A stretch of 64,000 nucleotides of DNA from Isoetes taiwanensis (taxonomy: Eukaryota; Streptophyta; Lycopodiopsida; Isoetales; Isoetaceae), in contig JAJEKV010000054.1 of the NCBI GenBank assembly GCA_021234155.1, positions 8,146,655 through 8,210,654 on the forward strand, in the 5' to 3' direction. Of this stretch, positions 10,299 to 23,490 are shown piece by piece. The notes under the pieces are model-generated. The model searched no databases, had not been told where the DNA came from, and saw nothing but the letters and a program-made list of their open reading frames with translations. Both the position numbers and the translations under genes were made by a program. Numbering within the stretch: the first letter of the stretch is position 1; each line of letters starts with the position of its first letter.

Positions 10299-11876
10299 TG
10301 TGACGTCCCCTACTTATATACGGTGCACTCACCGTATACAAACAGGAGTTCATCCCCCATACCAGCTCCATACTGATACAGAGCCCTCCACATATCACTG
10401 CACCCGTAACGAGTCCCAGTGGGAAGAGTGAAGGGGTCATTTTACCCTGTCTCCCTCAGGGCCTACCTAGCTGCGGAAGCGTAAACATACATGTCAGTAT
10501 ACAACATAATCACATACCCACCTCGAAGGGTGGTACATCAACATCTACATAGACAAGGATCAGCACAAAACATATGGGTTCCTACCCAAGGCTCAGACTC
10601 GAAGAAATGACTGACGGCTTGGGTCTCCAGAGTTCAGTGCAGACAGAATTCATAGCAATGAATTTGGCTGGCATAAGAACATGGCTTAGGGTTGTCCACT
10701 CCATCCGCCTCTCCTGTGCACACTTTGCAGAGTAGGTTGAAAAGTGTTGGGACCTGACTGTAGCCCGCCGGATGCATAGCCAAAGGGGCTATTCCTGGGT
10801 TGCATCTCCCCAGTTCCGATGGGGCAGGTAGGGATCACTCCCTCCAGAGATCTACATGCTGACTCAAGGTGACTAGAGGGCCACTGCCCTTGTTCGACTG
10901 AACCCACTGGAAAGTGAACACCACTCCATGGGTGTCGAGCCCATGCCTTGCCCGCACTCAGTGGCAAGCCATTAGACCTAGTCACAATGATCCCCGGTAG
11001 GCCTTACACACCAGAGGGATCGTTCAAGAGTCAGAACATGAACCTCCTTCTTAGCCAGTCTGGCCCCTTCACCCACAACCAGGTGTGGTTCTTGTACACA
11101 GGCCGAATCTACAGTGTGCTAGAGAGGCTAATCTAAGAGCATCAACTACCAAGCTTTGGGGTCTCTACCCCCTTCCCAATACAAGGAGTTCATAGAGATA
11201 CATCATCTATATACATCATAGAAGAACTAAAGAACTAAATCTAATCTATATCATAGAGTTAGGTTCTTTAGTTAGTGTCCGGTATCTGGGAATCTAAGAG
11301 GCTGCTATGGGCAATTTAATAGGTTAAACCTACTGATACAATGACTGGAAGACGGTTTAGGCTATTAAATTGACTAAATACCTGATCCTTGGGTTGCTCC
11401 TCCTGACCTGAGTTCGATCATCCTGCTGAACTGCTTGAAGATGGAGCCAACAAGGAAAACTAATGGTGCAATTCGCTCAGACAGAGTCTGGGAGGCGGTT
11501 TTGACCCGTTGAGTGAGCAAAACAGAGCTCTAAAATCCTATGGACGAAAATAGCAAGTTAGGGTTTCCCTAACCTAAATAGACAAGGGGTTAGGGCTAGG
11601 GTTTCCAATTATCCCTTTAAGCATGTGGGATAATTGGGTATGGCCCACTTGCCTTTAATGGCTAGGTGGCATAAAGGTGTCCACATGGGAAAATGTGCAC
11701 CTAGATAAATGTGCACATTGGTAAATGTGCACAAAATGCACATACCTTGCAAGTTGCCCCCTAGGGGCTACCCGCCTAGCTACACGTCGGCGTACACGTC
11801 AGTCGGGGTGGCGTGTACGCGTGACGAGGCAGTACAATATACGTCCTGGGACCATATACTGTGCTGGAACGTCACA
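10299..11876 (-). mobile_element. Solo LTR with 6 bp target duplication
   Basis: The unit starts TGTGACGTCCCC and ends GGAACGTCACA, is 1578 bp long, and is flanked on both sides by ATTGTT (10293-10298 and 11877-11882). It is related along its length to the LTR at 59319-60835, sharing for example GCGGAAGCGT, the CACGAAGGGTGG/CTCGAAGGGTGG segment and TAGGGTTGTCCACTCCATCC, so it belongs to the same LTR family in the same orientation. It splits the relic chromovirus exactly within its proline-rich linker, which continues at 11883. No internal coding region remains, consistent with LTR-LTR recombination. Confidence 0.9.
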
Positions 11877-14800
11877 ATTGTTAGTTCCTGATTCCACTCT
11901 CATCTCTTCTCCAATTCTTGTCTGCATTCCAATTCCTATTTTTCTTTTGGATTCAGATGCTATTCTTGTCTTTGCTTCAGTTTATGTCCTAGATTCTATC
12001 CATGTTCTAGATGATATTCTAGTTCCTGCACATAACTCTGTTCATGCTTCTGTTTATATTTCTATCATTGTCTTTAATTTTGACCTTGATCGTGCTTTTC
12101 CTACCTCCTCCTCCTGTCTAGATTTTTATTTTCGTGGAGGCTTCTTCATCTAAATTATACACTCAATTTAATATCTTACAGATTTCTCTTCTCAAGTTTA
12201 TTAAATCTGGAAGGCGAGATCCCAATTCAATATTCGCGACCCAGGTTCATCCATCGACTAGCTTTGCACCGGTGAAATCTCTTCTAGTACTCCCATATAA
12301 ATGTAGTAAGCTTCCAGAGCATTGTCCATATGATTGTCCTATCAGTCTGCAACTGGAAACAAATGTCGACATATGGTCCTATATATGGACTATCACCTGC
12401 TAAGTTGGAGGTTTTGCAGTATTATATTGAGGAGAATCTAGCTACTAACTTCATTTGACATTCTCAACCCTCTGTTGAAACGGGCGATCTTCTTTGTCAA
12501 AAAGAAGGATGGCCTTTTGCGCTTAGTCGTTGATTATCCTGGCCTCAATGAAATCTTAGTGTTGAATCGATATCCACTTTCTTTAATCCCATAGTTGTTG
12601 TATGAGCTATTTTACAAAGATTAACCTTCATGGTGCCTATAATCTTATCTGGATCTGCAACGGTGATGAGTGAAAAATGGTGTTTCGTACTCGGTATGGC
12701 CATTTTAGATATTGAAATTACCAATACTCTAGCAGTTTTTTAGCATATAGCCAATGATGTCTTCCGGGAATTTTTGGACATTTTATCATCATCTATTTAG
12801 ACAATATTCTTTTATTCTAAAACTCTTAAAGAAACGTGAGAGGTATATTAGACAAGTCCTCCAAAAGCTTCATGAGCATGGGCTATATGCCAAACTTGAG
12901 AAGTATCGAGCAAGATACTGTTGAGTTTCTTGTCTATTCTATTAGGATCCATCTATGGATCTTACAAAAGTTGGTACCATTTTAGTTTGGTGGTTACCTT
13001 CTTTATTCCAAAATATCCAGTTTTTTTTTGAAATTTCTAATTTCCATTGGTGTTTTATTCGGGAGGATTATTCAGAGTGGCCTTCTTTTAACATGCCTCA
13101 CCATGAAAGATGTACTATTTGAATGGAGTGTGAAGCAGAAATCACTTTCACTATCTTAAAGCATGCTTTTACCACAGTACTAGTTCTTGCTGATGCAGTT
13201 ATATATGTTATCAATGCAGATGTTTTTTATTTCGCTCTTGGTAGTATCCTGTCACAGGAGTGGGATAATCATGAATTGCATCCAATCACCTATCACTCTC
13301 GGAAGTTCTAGGCCACAAAAATATCATCCAATTTATAAGAAAGAACTTTTGACGATAATTGATTCTTTTGACGGGTGGCGACGTTTTCTTGATGGATCCC
13401 ATCATAAAGTCACAATCGAACCCAATTATGAAAATTTGGAATATGTTCAGTCAGTTCAAGTGCTCAGCTGTTGACAGGTGTGGTGGCATACTCAAGTACT
13501 GTCTTGCATTAATTTTGTAACCACATATTACTCTAAGGTCTGATTGGTTCCAACTTATGGCCGTTGTCTTGTTCAAGATGCCTTAAGATGCATATTTTTG
13601 GAGTCTGTCGCATATCTCTCTCCTCTGATCCATTGGCCCAAGATGTATTTTTACGTCTGGACTCAACGTCATGTTATTGGCAAATGTGTCAGACTGTATT
13701 CATTTTGAGATCCTTCGATGGACTTTTACATGTTTTTGATGGTGCTTCTAGCATCTATGACTAGACATTTTGGAGAGCCAAGACTCTTGAACTTATTAGT
13801 TGAGAGTATTAGTGACCTGGGTTCTGTCGCTTTGTTGAATATAATTCTGTAATATTTGTTGTCGAACGAAGGCTCTGAGACATCTTCCTCATGGTTTTCT
13901 TCAATCATTGCCTATTTCTGCTGGTCTTTGGAAAAGTATTTATGTAAATTTCATTTGGAGTTGCCCTCTCAGGGTCATGATGCCATCATGGTTGTTATTG
14001 ATCATTTCTCTGCGATGGCTCATTCTATTCCTTGCAATGTCACTATCACTCTATTCTCTACGATGGCTCATTCTATTCCTCGCAATGTCACTATCATTGA
14101 TGAGGGAATAATTATCTTCTTTTTCATGAAGTAGTTAACCTCCATGGATTGCCAGACACCATTGTTAGTGATTGCGGACCTCGGTGTGTGACAAGTATTT
14201 GCATCGTGCTCATGGACTTCCGATCATCATCCAAAAAGAAATAGACAAGACAGACACCCTAATCAGACTCTGGCACAATATTTGCAGTGCTTTATCAGTT
14301 ACCAACAGGATGATTGAGTCGATTGACTTCTATTAGCTGAATTTACCTATAATAACCTAGTACATGCCTCCATGACCAAACTCCATTCTTTCCGAACTCT
14401 GGTCACCATCATCATTTATAGTCTCTTACTATTGCTAGATATAACAATCAATTCCAATACTGAGTCTCGGCGTGAGAGACTCCAGGCTTTTCAATCAGAT
14501 CTTGAACATCATCTTCTCCAGGTACAAGAATGCTAATCAACATTATGCGTTGATTTACAACATCAGAAAACTCCTACATTTCATGTTGGTGACATTGTCT
14601 AGCTTCTGCGCAGGGATCTCCCTACCACACGTCACTACTACAAGCTTGATTATTGTCGCCTCGATCCTTATCAGATCACGGTTCAAATCAACAGCATTAC
14701 ATTTTGGTTCGAGCTTCCTCCAGTTGTTTGTGTACATCTAGTATTTCATGTTTCAATATTGAACCCATACATCCCAGAATTAGTTCCTCCATCGTCCCCA

Positions 14801-15166
14801 CTAGTGGAAATTGATGATGACAAAGAGTTCGAGGTTTAAGAGACTTTGAACTCTAAGTTTCTTCATTGACAATTTTATTACTTTGTCGATTGGGAAAGAT
14901 ATTCTCCAAGTGGTCGAACCTAGGAACCTGTAGAGAATCTGATTAATGCTCCTGGAAAAATTGAAGAATTCCACCGACATTACTAAGATAAGCCAAGTTC
15001 AAGTACTCCAACTCCAACTCAGAAAATTAGTCGCTGTCATAGGAGGGGGATGGTATAGGACCATACGATATTGTCAAGTGGAGTGCACATTTTTAGTGCA
15101 TAAATAATATTAGGGAATACTTCTAGGAATTTTTTACTAGCATTTGTGTACATATATATACGCAAA

Positions 15167-15182
15167 AAAATATGCAAATATT
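15167..15182 (+). repeat. LINE target site duplication, 3' side
   Basis: AAAATATGCAAATATT, identical to 21712-21727. It runs into the poly-T that is the complement of the LINE's poly-A tail. Confidence 0.85.
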
Positions 15183-15399
15183 TTTTTTTTTTTTGAAGGA
15201 CGAAAGCCAAAAAGTTTATTAATCAGAGAAAAAGTACAAAATTTACATGTCTCATCTAACTGTGTAAGCACACAGAGATGCCACAGGAGCACGAGCCTGG
15301 AGCACAATGTACTTACTCCAGAATAGGAGACTAATGATAAGAATCAATTCGAAGATACTGAATCCATATCGTTCCACGAGCCTGAAGTCAAGGGAAGAA

Positions 15400-18300
15400 C
15401 ACTTTCGTAGGGTCATCAATATCTTTTTTCGGGCCTTTGTAATAACACGTGTGTGCAGATAATAAATGCCCCCGAAGATGTGGTATCTGCGGCGCCCCAT
15501 ATCGACCATAGGAGCCAACCGGAACCAAGATGCAATGCCCTTTGTTTATTTGGAGGCCATGCATTGGGATAGGGCGCCAAAAGAATGCATCGGCTGAGTC
15601 CAAAGGTGCTGATTAAACAAACCTTGTAGCCGGGACCATCTTTGGTTGAACCTCGGGACAATCAAAGAGACAATGCTCAAGAGTCTCAGCGTCCAGAGGC
15701 GAGAGCGGGCATCCGCGGATATGCGAGGATCATAGCGATGCCGAAAGGCATTAACCGCGTGAGCACTGTGGATAACCCGCCACCGGTATAGAGACTTTAG
15801 GGTGGAGCAACCTATCCCAAAGCCATCGCCATAATGCGACACACAAAGTGGGCTGTGGAACATGTAGGTGCCACCCATCCGCAACTGGAGGTTGTGGTGC
15901 TAAAAGAAGGCGATATCTTGATCGACAAATTGCTTGCCTTTGTGAATATTTTCATGACAGTCCCATGGCACCCTTTCGGCCCGGACACCAACTTGCACTA
16001 TGAGAGGCAAATTTTGCGACCTTCTCCCATAGAGATACATCCCAACGAGAGAGCGGGAACTTTGCACGAAATTCGGGCCAAGGCGAGGGCGACCCTCCTC
16101 ATACCATGCACGAATAGAGACAACACCGCAAGAACCCATAAGCCTCGTGTAAGGGGATGAACCGAGGGCTGCCAATGGAGGTCTTGAGGGTCGGGAGGAT
16201 GGTGCCCACCACCATGGAGTCTCCAACATGGTGTGGATAGAGGGGCAAGGCGGAAAAGATGTCCGACCGCCTCCCATCGCCAACAAACCCACGCAGAAAG
16301 CGGAGAAGCGCTTGGGAAAGGCTGCAGTCACGAAATAAAGCCCAAGGTAGGACTGGTTTGGCAGCCTTCTTGCCTAGAGGGATCACGTTGACCAAGAGCT
16401 TGTCTAAGAAGGCGTGAACGGGAGAGTCATCCTCACCATTCAGAGTCTCCAAATGAACTTTGAAATAAGCACTTTGCTCTGCAAAGAAGAAGTCCATCAT
16501 ACCCGGACCACCGCCCATTTTGGAAGGATGCACCGACCAAGCCACCTTAACCCACGGCACCTTCCTCGATTGCTGCCCAAATAAAGTTCAACTATTGCAA
16601 TGAGCTCCACGACTTTGATCCGTGGTGCTAGCAGTAAGGATGCCATATAAACATGGGTACTACTAAGGACTGACTTGGCCACTGTAATGCGACCTGCAAG
16701 AGACAACTTAGCAGTGGACCACCAGAACAAGTGCTTCTCCAAACCCCTAATGATCTCCTCCCATGCAGCCCCCATAGTAACATGGATACCAACTGGAATC
16801 CCCAACAACTTGATGGCCTGTCCATGCGCAAGTAATTTCCATGGATAATCGTGAACACATGCCGGAGCGGACTATCCAATGTCCACAAAGCCGTACATAC
16901 GCCACCCCCCACAAGAACAGGAAGCCCGGCGAAAAAGTGTCTAAAAGCATTTTGGCAGCAACAAGATTTTCATCATTGGCGACTAGGAAGAGGAACGTGT
17001 CGTCTGCATATTGATTGCAAACCTCTTGTGTGCCGTTCTCCATTGCAAGACCATGGAGAAGTCCCTCTGTCGTTGCAATGGTGAATAACTGTGACAAAGC
17101 CTCCGCAACAATTGTGAAAAGCAATGGTGCTAAAGGGCATCTCTGGCGAATACCACGACCAAGTGAAAAGGCATGTGACGGCTCACCATGGAACCCCGAT
17201 CGCTTCGGCGAGTAGATATGCGACTTCATAATATCGATGTGAATTGTTCCCCAAATTCCAGTCTTAGCATACAACGACGCATGAATTCCCAGCTGACACT
17301 GTCATAAGCTTTTGCAAAATCAAGCTTAAGATATACAACTGGAAGGTTTTGCCTACGTGCCCAATAAATTCCCTCATAAGCAGCAGCAACATTATTCAAA
17401 ATGCACCGTTTTGGAAGAAAACCTGACTGGGTTGTTGAGATGGACTCTGCCAAGATGTCCTTTACCCGCTCTGCAAAAGCCTTGGCGAAGATCTTATATA
17501 CGGATGACAGTAAGGTGATGGGCCACCAATCAAAAATAGTCTCGAGGATCCTTGACCTTGGGGATGAGTGAGATGGCTTTTGTGTTTAGAATTCTATCCA
17601 AAGCAGTGGACCGCCGAAAGTCACAGAAAGCATCATACACATCTGGCTCCAGCCATTCCCAATACTCCTGGAAGAACTCAATTGGCAAACCATCCAAACC
17701 TGGGCATTTGCCCCTTTTCAGTTCAAAGACTGCCGATTTTAAATCGTCAGCTATAATAGCCACCTCTATTGACTCGCGCTGCTCACCAGAGATGATGGGG
17801 GAAATCCTAGATAAAACAGCATCTTGCATTTCTGATTGAAAGGGAAGATGTTTCTCAGCAAAAAATGTCTGGAAGTGGTCATGCAGATCTTCGTCGGGAT
17901 TCGGTCGGCTCTGTTAGCATCGAACCATTCGGCAAAAGCAATGAGGACATGGTTGATGTCATACGGCGCCTTTAGTCAAAGACGAAAAAAGAAGCCCGTT
18001 ACAACGGTCTCCATCCTTAAAACCCACTGCAGACTGCCTTCATCTTTGCTTGCTGAATTTGCTCCTCCTCCAATGCTTGGATCTGTGCCAAAATATCACG
18101 ATCATGAACACACGGAAGACGCCCACGTCGAGAATGGAGGAGGTCCCGATACAAAGTGTCGAAAAGCCGACACTGGAAATTGCAGACTCTCGACCCCACT
18201 CTTTGGCAAAACCCTGATCGCTGCGGCTATTGCATCCACTATGCCGATCATACCTCGACGTCGATTGAAGGCGATTGTCCAAGTATTCTTGCAACCTTCT

Positions 18301-19092
18301 TGAAAGTCAAGATCCTTTAAGAACTTCACGTTCAAAGCGAAAAACGTCCTTCCGTGTCACGGCCGCTTGCGGGGGGCTCGTCGAAATGAGTTGCGGATGG
18401 TGGTGCAAACCGAGTTATCTACGAGGCGAATCGAAAGAGACCTGGAAGTGTCGCAACTGTATCTGCATTCCAATAAGCTCTATCCAACCGAGAGCTTGCG
18501 CGACCCCCACCAACTTGACCATTGCACCAAGTGAAGGCACCTTCACCATCAATCTCCGAGAGGTTGCAGTCATGGAGTAGACGGGAAGCCCGGCCGGGCG
18601 TTCAAAACCAGACACCACTGTAGAGGTCGCCCCCAACCGATCAGACTCCACTTCCACCATATTGAGATCCCCAACAAGAAGCCATGAAATGTGGCAGCCC
18701 AAGCTGAGTATCTTCCCTCGCAAAGAGGCCCACAGTGAAGCTCTCTGATGAGGTCTATTGTGGGCATAAACATTAATTAGACCATATTTCACCCCTTGCT
18801 CCTGCCATACAATTAGGGCCCAACGACCAAAGCGATCAGCCTGAGTAAGGATGACTGGCAAGGAAGGAAGCCATGCTATCACGACCCCTGCACTGGCAGA
18901 ATCAGCTGCTGCGACAAGGACATTAAACCTGCGACCAATCATGTCTGCAAGCTTTGATACGTCTCCCTTACGACACTTATGCTCTTGAAGACATACAAAC
19001 TGAGCATCCAATCTAGATAAGTAAAAAGAAATACGACTCCGCTTGAGGGGGGAGGAGGCTACCCCCTGAACATTCCATGAGACTAACCGCAT
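15400..19092 (-). pseudogene. LINE ORF2: endonuclease, reverse transcriptase, zinc finger
   Basis: From ATG 19092 the endonuclease reads MRLVSWNVQG, then FVCLQEHK (catalytic Glu), GLINVYAHN and LLVGDLNMVE (GD-N box), intact to about 18415. The RT follows in fragments: ELKRGKCPGLDGLPIEFFQ near 17720, QSGFLPKRCI and LKLDFAKAYDSVSW near 17420-17300, GIRQRCPLAPLLF near 17150 and the catalytic YADDTFLFL near 17010. The C-terminal zinc segment reads CPLSPLDAETLEHCLFDCPEV near 15715-15655. The set and order are those of plant L1-type ORF2. Frameshifts lie near 18415, 17530, 17230, 16750 and further downstream. The protein would nick target DNA and prime reverse transcription of its own mRNA in the nucleus. 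Confidence 0.85.
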
Positions 19093-21281
19093 TGGTCTTG
19101 TGATGGGGCCAATTCAGATGAGACCACTGGTGTCTCAAGGGAACTTGAGAATGTTTCCTGGGCACCTGGCATGGCAGCAACCTCATCAACCAAATCAGCC
19201 CACTGAAGTGGATCAAAGCGACCACCATGGGATGCAATGGGAGGGGCAGTGCCACCTGAAGCAGGAACTGAGGGCCGAAATGCAGAGGAATTAGATCCCT
19301 TAGCAGACTTTCGCGGTTGACGAAGAGCCGGTGGATGTTTAGGTGGTGGATGGATGCCACGCCGATCAATGTCCATATCGCCCACGAGCCTCTTCAATTT
19401 GCTCTTGCGATTTACGGATTTCAGCCGGTCTCAACATTTGGTGATCCGAGATCGAGGTGGAGGAGCTGCGAATGGAAGAGCGGGGGGCAATCACAGCACC
19501 TGAGGGACTTGAGAGATATCCAGGAGGTGGGAGTTGATCTAGGAGCATGGAGTGCTTGGGAGGAGCAGATGGAGAATCATGTTGGTGAACCCTACGATAT
19601 TGAGCAAAAGAGGGGCTTGGGAAACATGAGAGCTAGCTTAGGACCATTCAACAAGGACGGCTTAAATGGAAAGAACATGGGCCCGCTTTGGACAACAATT
19701 GTTTGAGGCAACTCACGATGAATGGGCCTTGCCACGCAAACCTTGGTAATGCCGTTGGTTATGGAGTGTTGCAAATGGAGTCCAATCTCATTAGCAATGG
19801 CAGAAATGAACTTGGATTCCTGTAACTCTGGAGGAAAATCTTCGATAGCAAACGAAGGGGCACGTAAGGCATCGGCTTAGCTGGAAAGGATCGGGGAACA
19901 TCTTTGTTGATAGAGCAAGAAGTGTTTTCGAGGAGAGGATCAACACCTCGTTCTATGAGTTGAGCAGCGGTTCGGGGAGATTCAAACATCAAAAGGAAGC
20001 AACGTTGATCTTTTGCCACAAGCTTGATAGATTGATAAGCGAGGGGAGCCCTAGCTTGTGAAGGTGCCTGCATGACCAAGATCCCGCGTGCTTCGGATCG
20101 GGGAAAGGGTCGGTGAAGTGGCAGACCCGCGGAACCGCAACCAACTGCTCCACATGTCGCCGATGATCCTCATGGCTAATCTCGCACCACTGGAGCCCCA
20201 AAACGCTCAAAAGTTGCCCCACTCACTCCGAACCTCATAAAAAATTTGCGTCGATGGGAGCTGGACATCCATAGAGTCTTGCTTGGCTTGCAATTCTTTG
20301 GAGATAGGACACAACTTCCTTCCTGTTATTATCCACCATGGTGGCAATGGCCTCTGAGACACGAGCCGAGGTGGCGGGAGCCGCCAGGCCCTTGCAAAGC
20401 CACTCAGAGAACCGGACACCTGTAACTCGAGCAACTGTATCAGATGATCTCCAAGGTGTGGTCGATGCAGCTCGAGGGACGGAAGAGGATGTCGCCCCAG
20501 GCTGCCGTGGGGGAAGAGGGGGAAACTCCTCCTGCCCTGAGGAGCCTCCAATGTGTGTTGGACGTACACCAGTTTGTGGAGGTTGCACCACCTCCCGAGC
20601 ACTACCTGTAGAAGTAGTCCGCACCAAGGAACTTCCAACCTGTGTTGGAGGTGCTGCCCGTGCAACACTATTAGGTGCAGCCTGTCCAGAGGAGCACTCT
20701 ACATGCACATGGGGTCTGAACTGATATGAGGGACTTCCAACCTGTGTTGGAGGAGCTAGTAGCCCAGCAGCAACTTCGGCAGATAAAGAGGGTCTTGCCT
20801 GAACCCCAGAACCTCCAACGAGTGTTGGAGGCGCTAATTGGCCAGAGCGCACCATCTGGTCCGAGGAACCTCCAACGTGCGTTGGAGGTGTGACACTCTC
20901 AGAAGAGTTTTCCAATGGCACAACACGGCTTCCAGTCTCACCAGACATGTGGGCAGCTGCGCAAACTGTATTTGCTGCAACTACAGTCGGGATGGAAACT
21001 GGAGCAAGTAACTGAGACGAGGAAGAAGATGGAGCTCCTGTCTCAATTGAGGCGGCCACATTCATGCCATTAAAAGACATATTGGGCAATACTAAAGGAT
21101 TGAGATGCACCGAGGAGACTAAACTCTCAGGAGCCGAAAGAGCACCCTCACGAGCCATCTTGTGTGCATCGCGTACACTCATCCTGGGAGAATCTGCAGC
21201 ATATTCTTTGCCAATTCCTCCATGAACTGCGGTAGAAACACCAGAAGCACGTTTTGGCGGGCTGCGACTGGATCTTGTCAT
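19083..21281 (-). pseudogene. LINE ORF1 with Pro-rich repeats
   Basis: The first frame runs from ATG 21281 to a stop at 20235 (348 codons). It starts basic (MTRSSRSPPKRAS) and becomes a Pro/Ser/Val-rich tract with at least five imperfect repeats of APPTQVGSS-type sequence between about 20890 and 20540. Further frames down to 19083 (for example an ELAPSQDQCG end) continue the protein after frameshifts. The 20079-19759 part (FLLMFESPRTAAQLIERG) resembles the RNA-recognition-like domain found in plant L1 ORF1. It presumably acted as the RNA-binding chaperone. It ends overlapping the ORF2 start. Confidence 0.65.
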
Positions 21282-21711
21282 CTCCACCAAGAGAGGAGGG
21301 CCGAAGTTTCAGATCTGAACCGTCTTTTCCAACAGGCCAATCTCTGAAGGAATTAAGCACCACTGGATGGAGTGCTTAAAGAGCTTTCCAACAAGCCCAA
21401 ACACGCCCAAAACTGCCACAAGATGCAAAAGTTATGGCCAAAAGAAAACTGCAGCCAAACCCTAGCACCGCCAAAAGAGGGCCGGGACTGTGAGGCGGAT
21501 TCCGTCGACCAAAACAGAGGAGACACCATACAAATCATACACCGATGGAAAGCTCTTTCGATAAGCTTTCCAACGAGACCAGGAACACCTGAATCTGACA
21601 CCGAAATCTCGAGTTATGATCAAAAGAGTAGAGCTGAAACCCTAAGCGCCATCATGAGCGCCCTACATTTATAGTCTTGGTGATCTTTGGATAAACAACA
21701 AATAGATCTCC
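21282..21711 (-). promoter_or_regulatory. LINE 5' UTR with internal sub-repeats
   Basis: Two related stretches on the minus strand share a CATAACT-type start and TTGGAAAGCT(C/T) followed by TT(T)AAGC or TATCGAAAG (near 21640-21540 and 21430-21370). Repeated 5' modules of this sort are where LINE internal promoters usually lie. The promoter role is inferred. Confidence 0.4.
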
Positions 21712-21727
21712 AAAATATGCAAATATT
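21712..21727 (+). repeat. LINE target site duplication, 5' side
   Basis: AAAATATGCAAATATT, identical to 15167-15182. Confidence 0.85.
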
Positions 21728-21834
21728 GACGTAGCTGCATGAAAAATACACTAAACGGGATAAAATATGTACAAAAACATGTAAAAAAGTTTGGGTAGAA
21801 AATACATACAGAAGTCTACAGGTGATTATCACAT

Positions 21835-22600
21835 CAAAAACGATGCCCACATCCTCCTTAAAATCCCCCATAAAAACCCCCTCAAAATCCCCCTTTTCGT
21901 TAGTCATGATTTTAAGAAACGGGGTATTTGGCCACAATCCCCCCTTTGTGATTTTATAGATTAATATCCCCTTATTTGAATATTTTTTATATCCCCCATT
22001 GTATATGCAATGTTCATACCCCTTTTCTCACAACTAATGTTCATACCCCTTTCTAGCAACAATCCCCCCTTTGTGCTTTTGTAGTTTAATATCCCCTTAC
22101 TTGAAAATTTCTTCATTTGTACTCCATTTCGACATATGCGATATTCATACCCCAGATCTTGCAACCTTTTCTCAACAATTCCTTTTTTGTGATTTTGTAG
22201 TCTAATATCCCATTAATCCGTTCATAACCCTCTTCTCAACCAACCCCCTTTTGTGATCTTGTAATCTAATAATCCCTTACTCAGTTAATACCCCTTTTCT
22301 CAACAACCCTCCCTTTGTGATTTTATAGTCTAATATTCCCCTACATTTGTACCCCTTTCTATCTATATATAATATTCATACTCTTTTCCTCACGACCAAT
22401 GTTCATACCCTTTTTCGACAACATTCCCCACTTTATATGATTTATAAATTATTATCCTCCTATTGAAAATTCTTTCAGTTGTACCTAATTTCCATATTCA
22501 ATGTGTTCCGCGTTTCCACATGCAATGTGTTGCATACCTATTTCTAGCAACAATCCTCCCTTCGTATTTTTATAAACTAATATCCCCTTGTTATGGTGTG
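21835..22600 (+). repeat. C-tract minisatellite-like repeats
   Basis: Irregular repeats of AATCCCCC..TTTGTGATTTT.TAGTCTAATATCCCC with interspersed TTCATACCCCTTTT. Roughly ten C4-C6 tracts are spaced 30-45 bp apart. The start (21835-21870, CATCAAAAACGATGCCCACA) is the inverted match of 35055-35085, at the edge of a similar array. Confidence 0.6.
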
Positions 22601-23485
22601 TTGTTAACGTTAATAATGAATAACGGCTTCCCATTTTCTTTCATCATAAAGATGATAGAACTTCATAATAAAAACTAAATATGGAAGAGCTTATGCTTGC
22701 GACCAAGAATTAGAAACTGGACATCGTCATATATGCATTTTCTTATAAGAACATGAATGCATACTCCTTATACCATGCATATTCCTTTCCCTTAACAAAA
22801 CATTTATCCAATCCCTTCCAAGCATAAAGTAAGTCGTTTCCCTGCAGCATGCTAGATAAATGAATGTTTCAGGCTTACATTTTAAGACATGGGCATAAAG
22901 GTACAACCTCGATTATTTAGAAATATATATAGTACATATCAGAAAATAACACCAGAACTAATCATTTATTAACTTCTGCTGCTTTAGGAGCTTAAACCTG
23001 TAATCTTGGCACTCTGTTTACTTCTAGGAGGGCAGCATATTGTAAGGAGCAAAGATAAGGCATACGGGATCAACTTGATATCCCATAGGAGGTGCAGGTT
23101 CCAGCCCAACAGCTTCTTGCATTGATCTGAGAACAATAATTTCCATTTAGTTCCATCAGCGTCTTATATAGCATGATGTTAGAACCTCTCAACTAAAGTA
23201 AAATATATAAACTCAACATACCAGCCAATGCTTTCATATTATCAATCTCAAAATTTTACCTTATTAACTCGCTCTCAATACAAAGCTGGCCCTAAAGCAA
23301 GCTGTCCTAATCTCAGTTATCCAGACAGAATATTGAATCCTCTGTCTAACCTAAGGGATAGGTCCAAACATGGACTAGACTTCCAATGCTTTCATATTCT
23401 CAACCTCTCAGTGCAGAGCTGGTTCTAAAGCTGTCCTCAGCCTAGTCCCCGCCTGCCTCCCTAGTCCACTTTCTCCAAGTAACAA
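22600..23485. other. No recognisable gene
   Basis: AT-rich single-copy-looking DNA without conserved ORFs. A CCAATGCTTTCATATT phrase occurs twice (23224 and 23380), as does a CTCAAT.CAAAGCTGG/CTCAGTGCAGAGCTGG segment near 23272 and 23405, indicating a small local duplication. Confidence 0.5.
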
Positions 23486-23490
23486 CAATC

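Larger units (their letters stand above)
8460..15054 (+). mobile_element. Decayed Ty3/gypsy chromovirus relic
   Basis: The whole stretch follows, in order, the better preserved element at 23491-29134 but with stops and indels every few dozen codons. Gag-like sequence starts near 8470. The protease segment lies near 9890-9950 (ALAQLDSGSN, a normal D-S-G active site). RT follows at about 12410-13000, RNase H at 13120-13480 (ALGSILSQEWDNHELHPITYHSRKF), integrase at about 13850-14300 and a chromodomain at 14810-15000. The relic ends at about 15054, where the other copy's 3' LTR would begin. It is interrupted by an insert at about 8620-9205 and by a solo LTR (10299-11876). No coding capacity survives. 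Confidence 0.8.
15181..21711 (-). mobile_element. Near full-length LINE (L1-like), minus strand
   Basis: A 6.5 kb non-LTR retrotransposon bounded by a 16 bp target duplication (15167-15182 and 21712-21727). On its coding strand it has a 5' UTR (21711-21282), ORF1 (from 21281), ORF2 starting at 19092 with an apurinic-type endonuclease, reverse transcriptase and zinc finger, and a poly-A tail (about 14 T on the plus strand at 15181-15194). The ORF1 stop and ORF2 start overlap in ATGCGGTTAG, an arrangement allowing termination-reinitiation. Both ORFs have frameshifts, so it is probably inactive. Confidence 0.9.

Noticed and set aside
11725-12153. 142-codon plus-strand ORF across the solo LTR end
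   Set aside because: Chimeric reading across the LTR/relic junction, partly in the Pro-rich linker of the broken element.
20338-20724. 128-codon plus-strand ORF
   Set aside because: Antisense to the LINE ORF1 repeat region.
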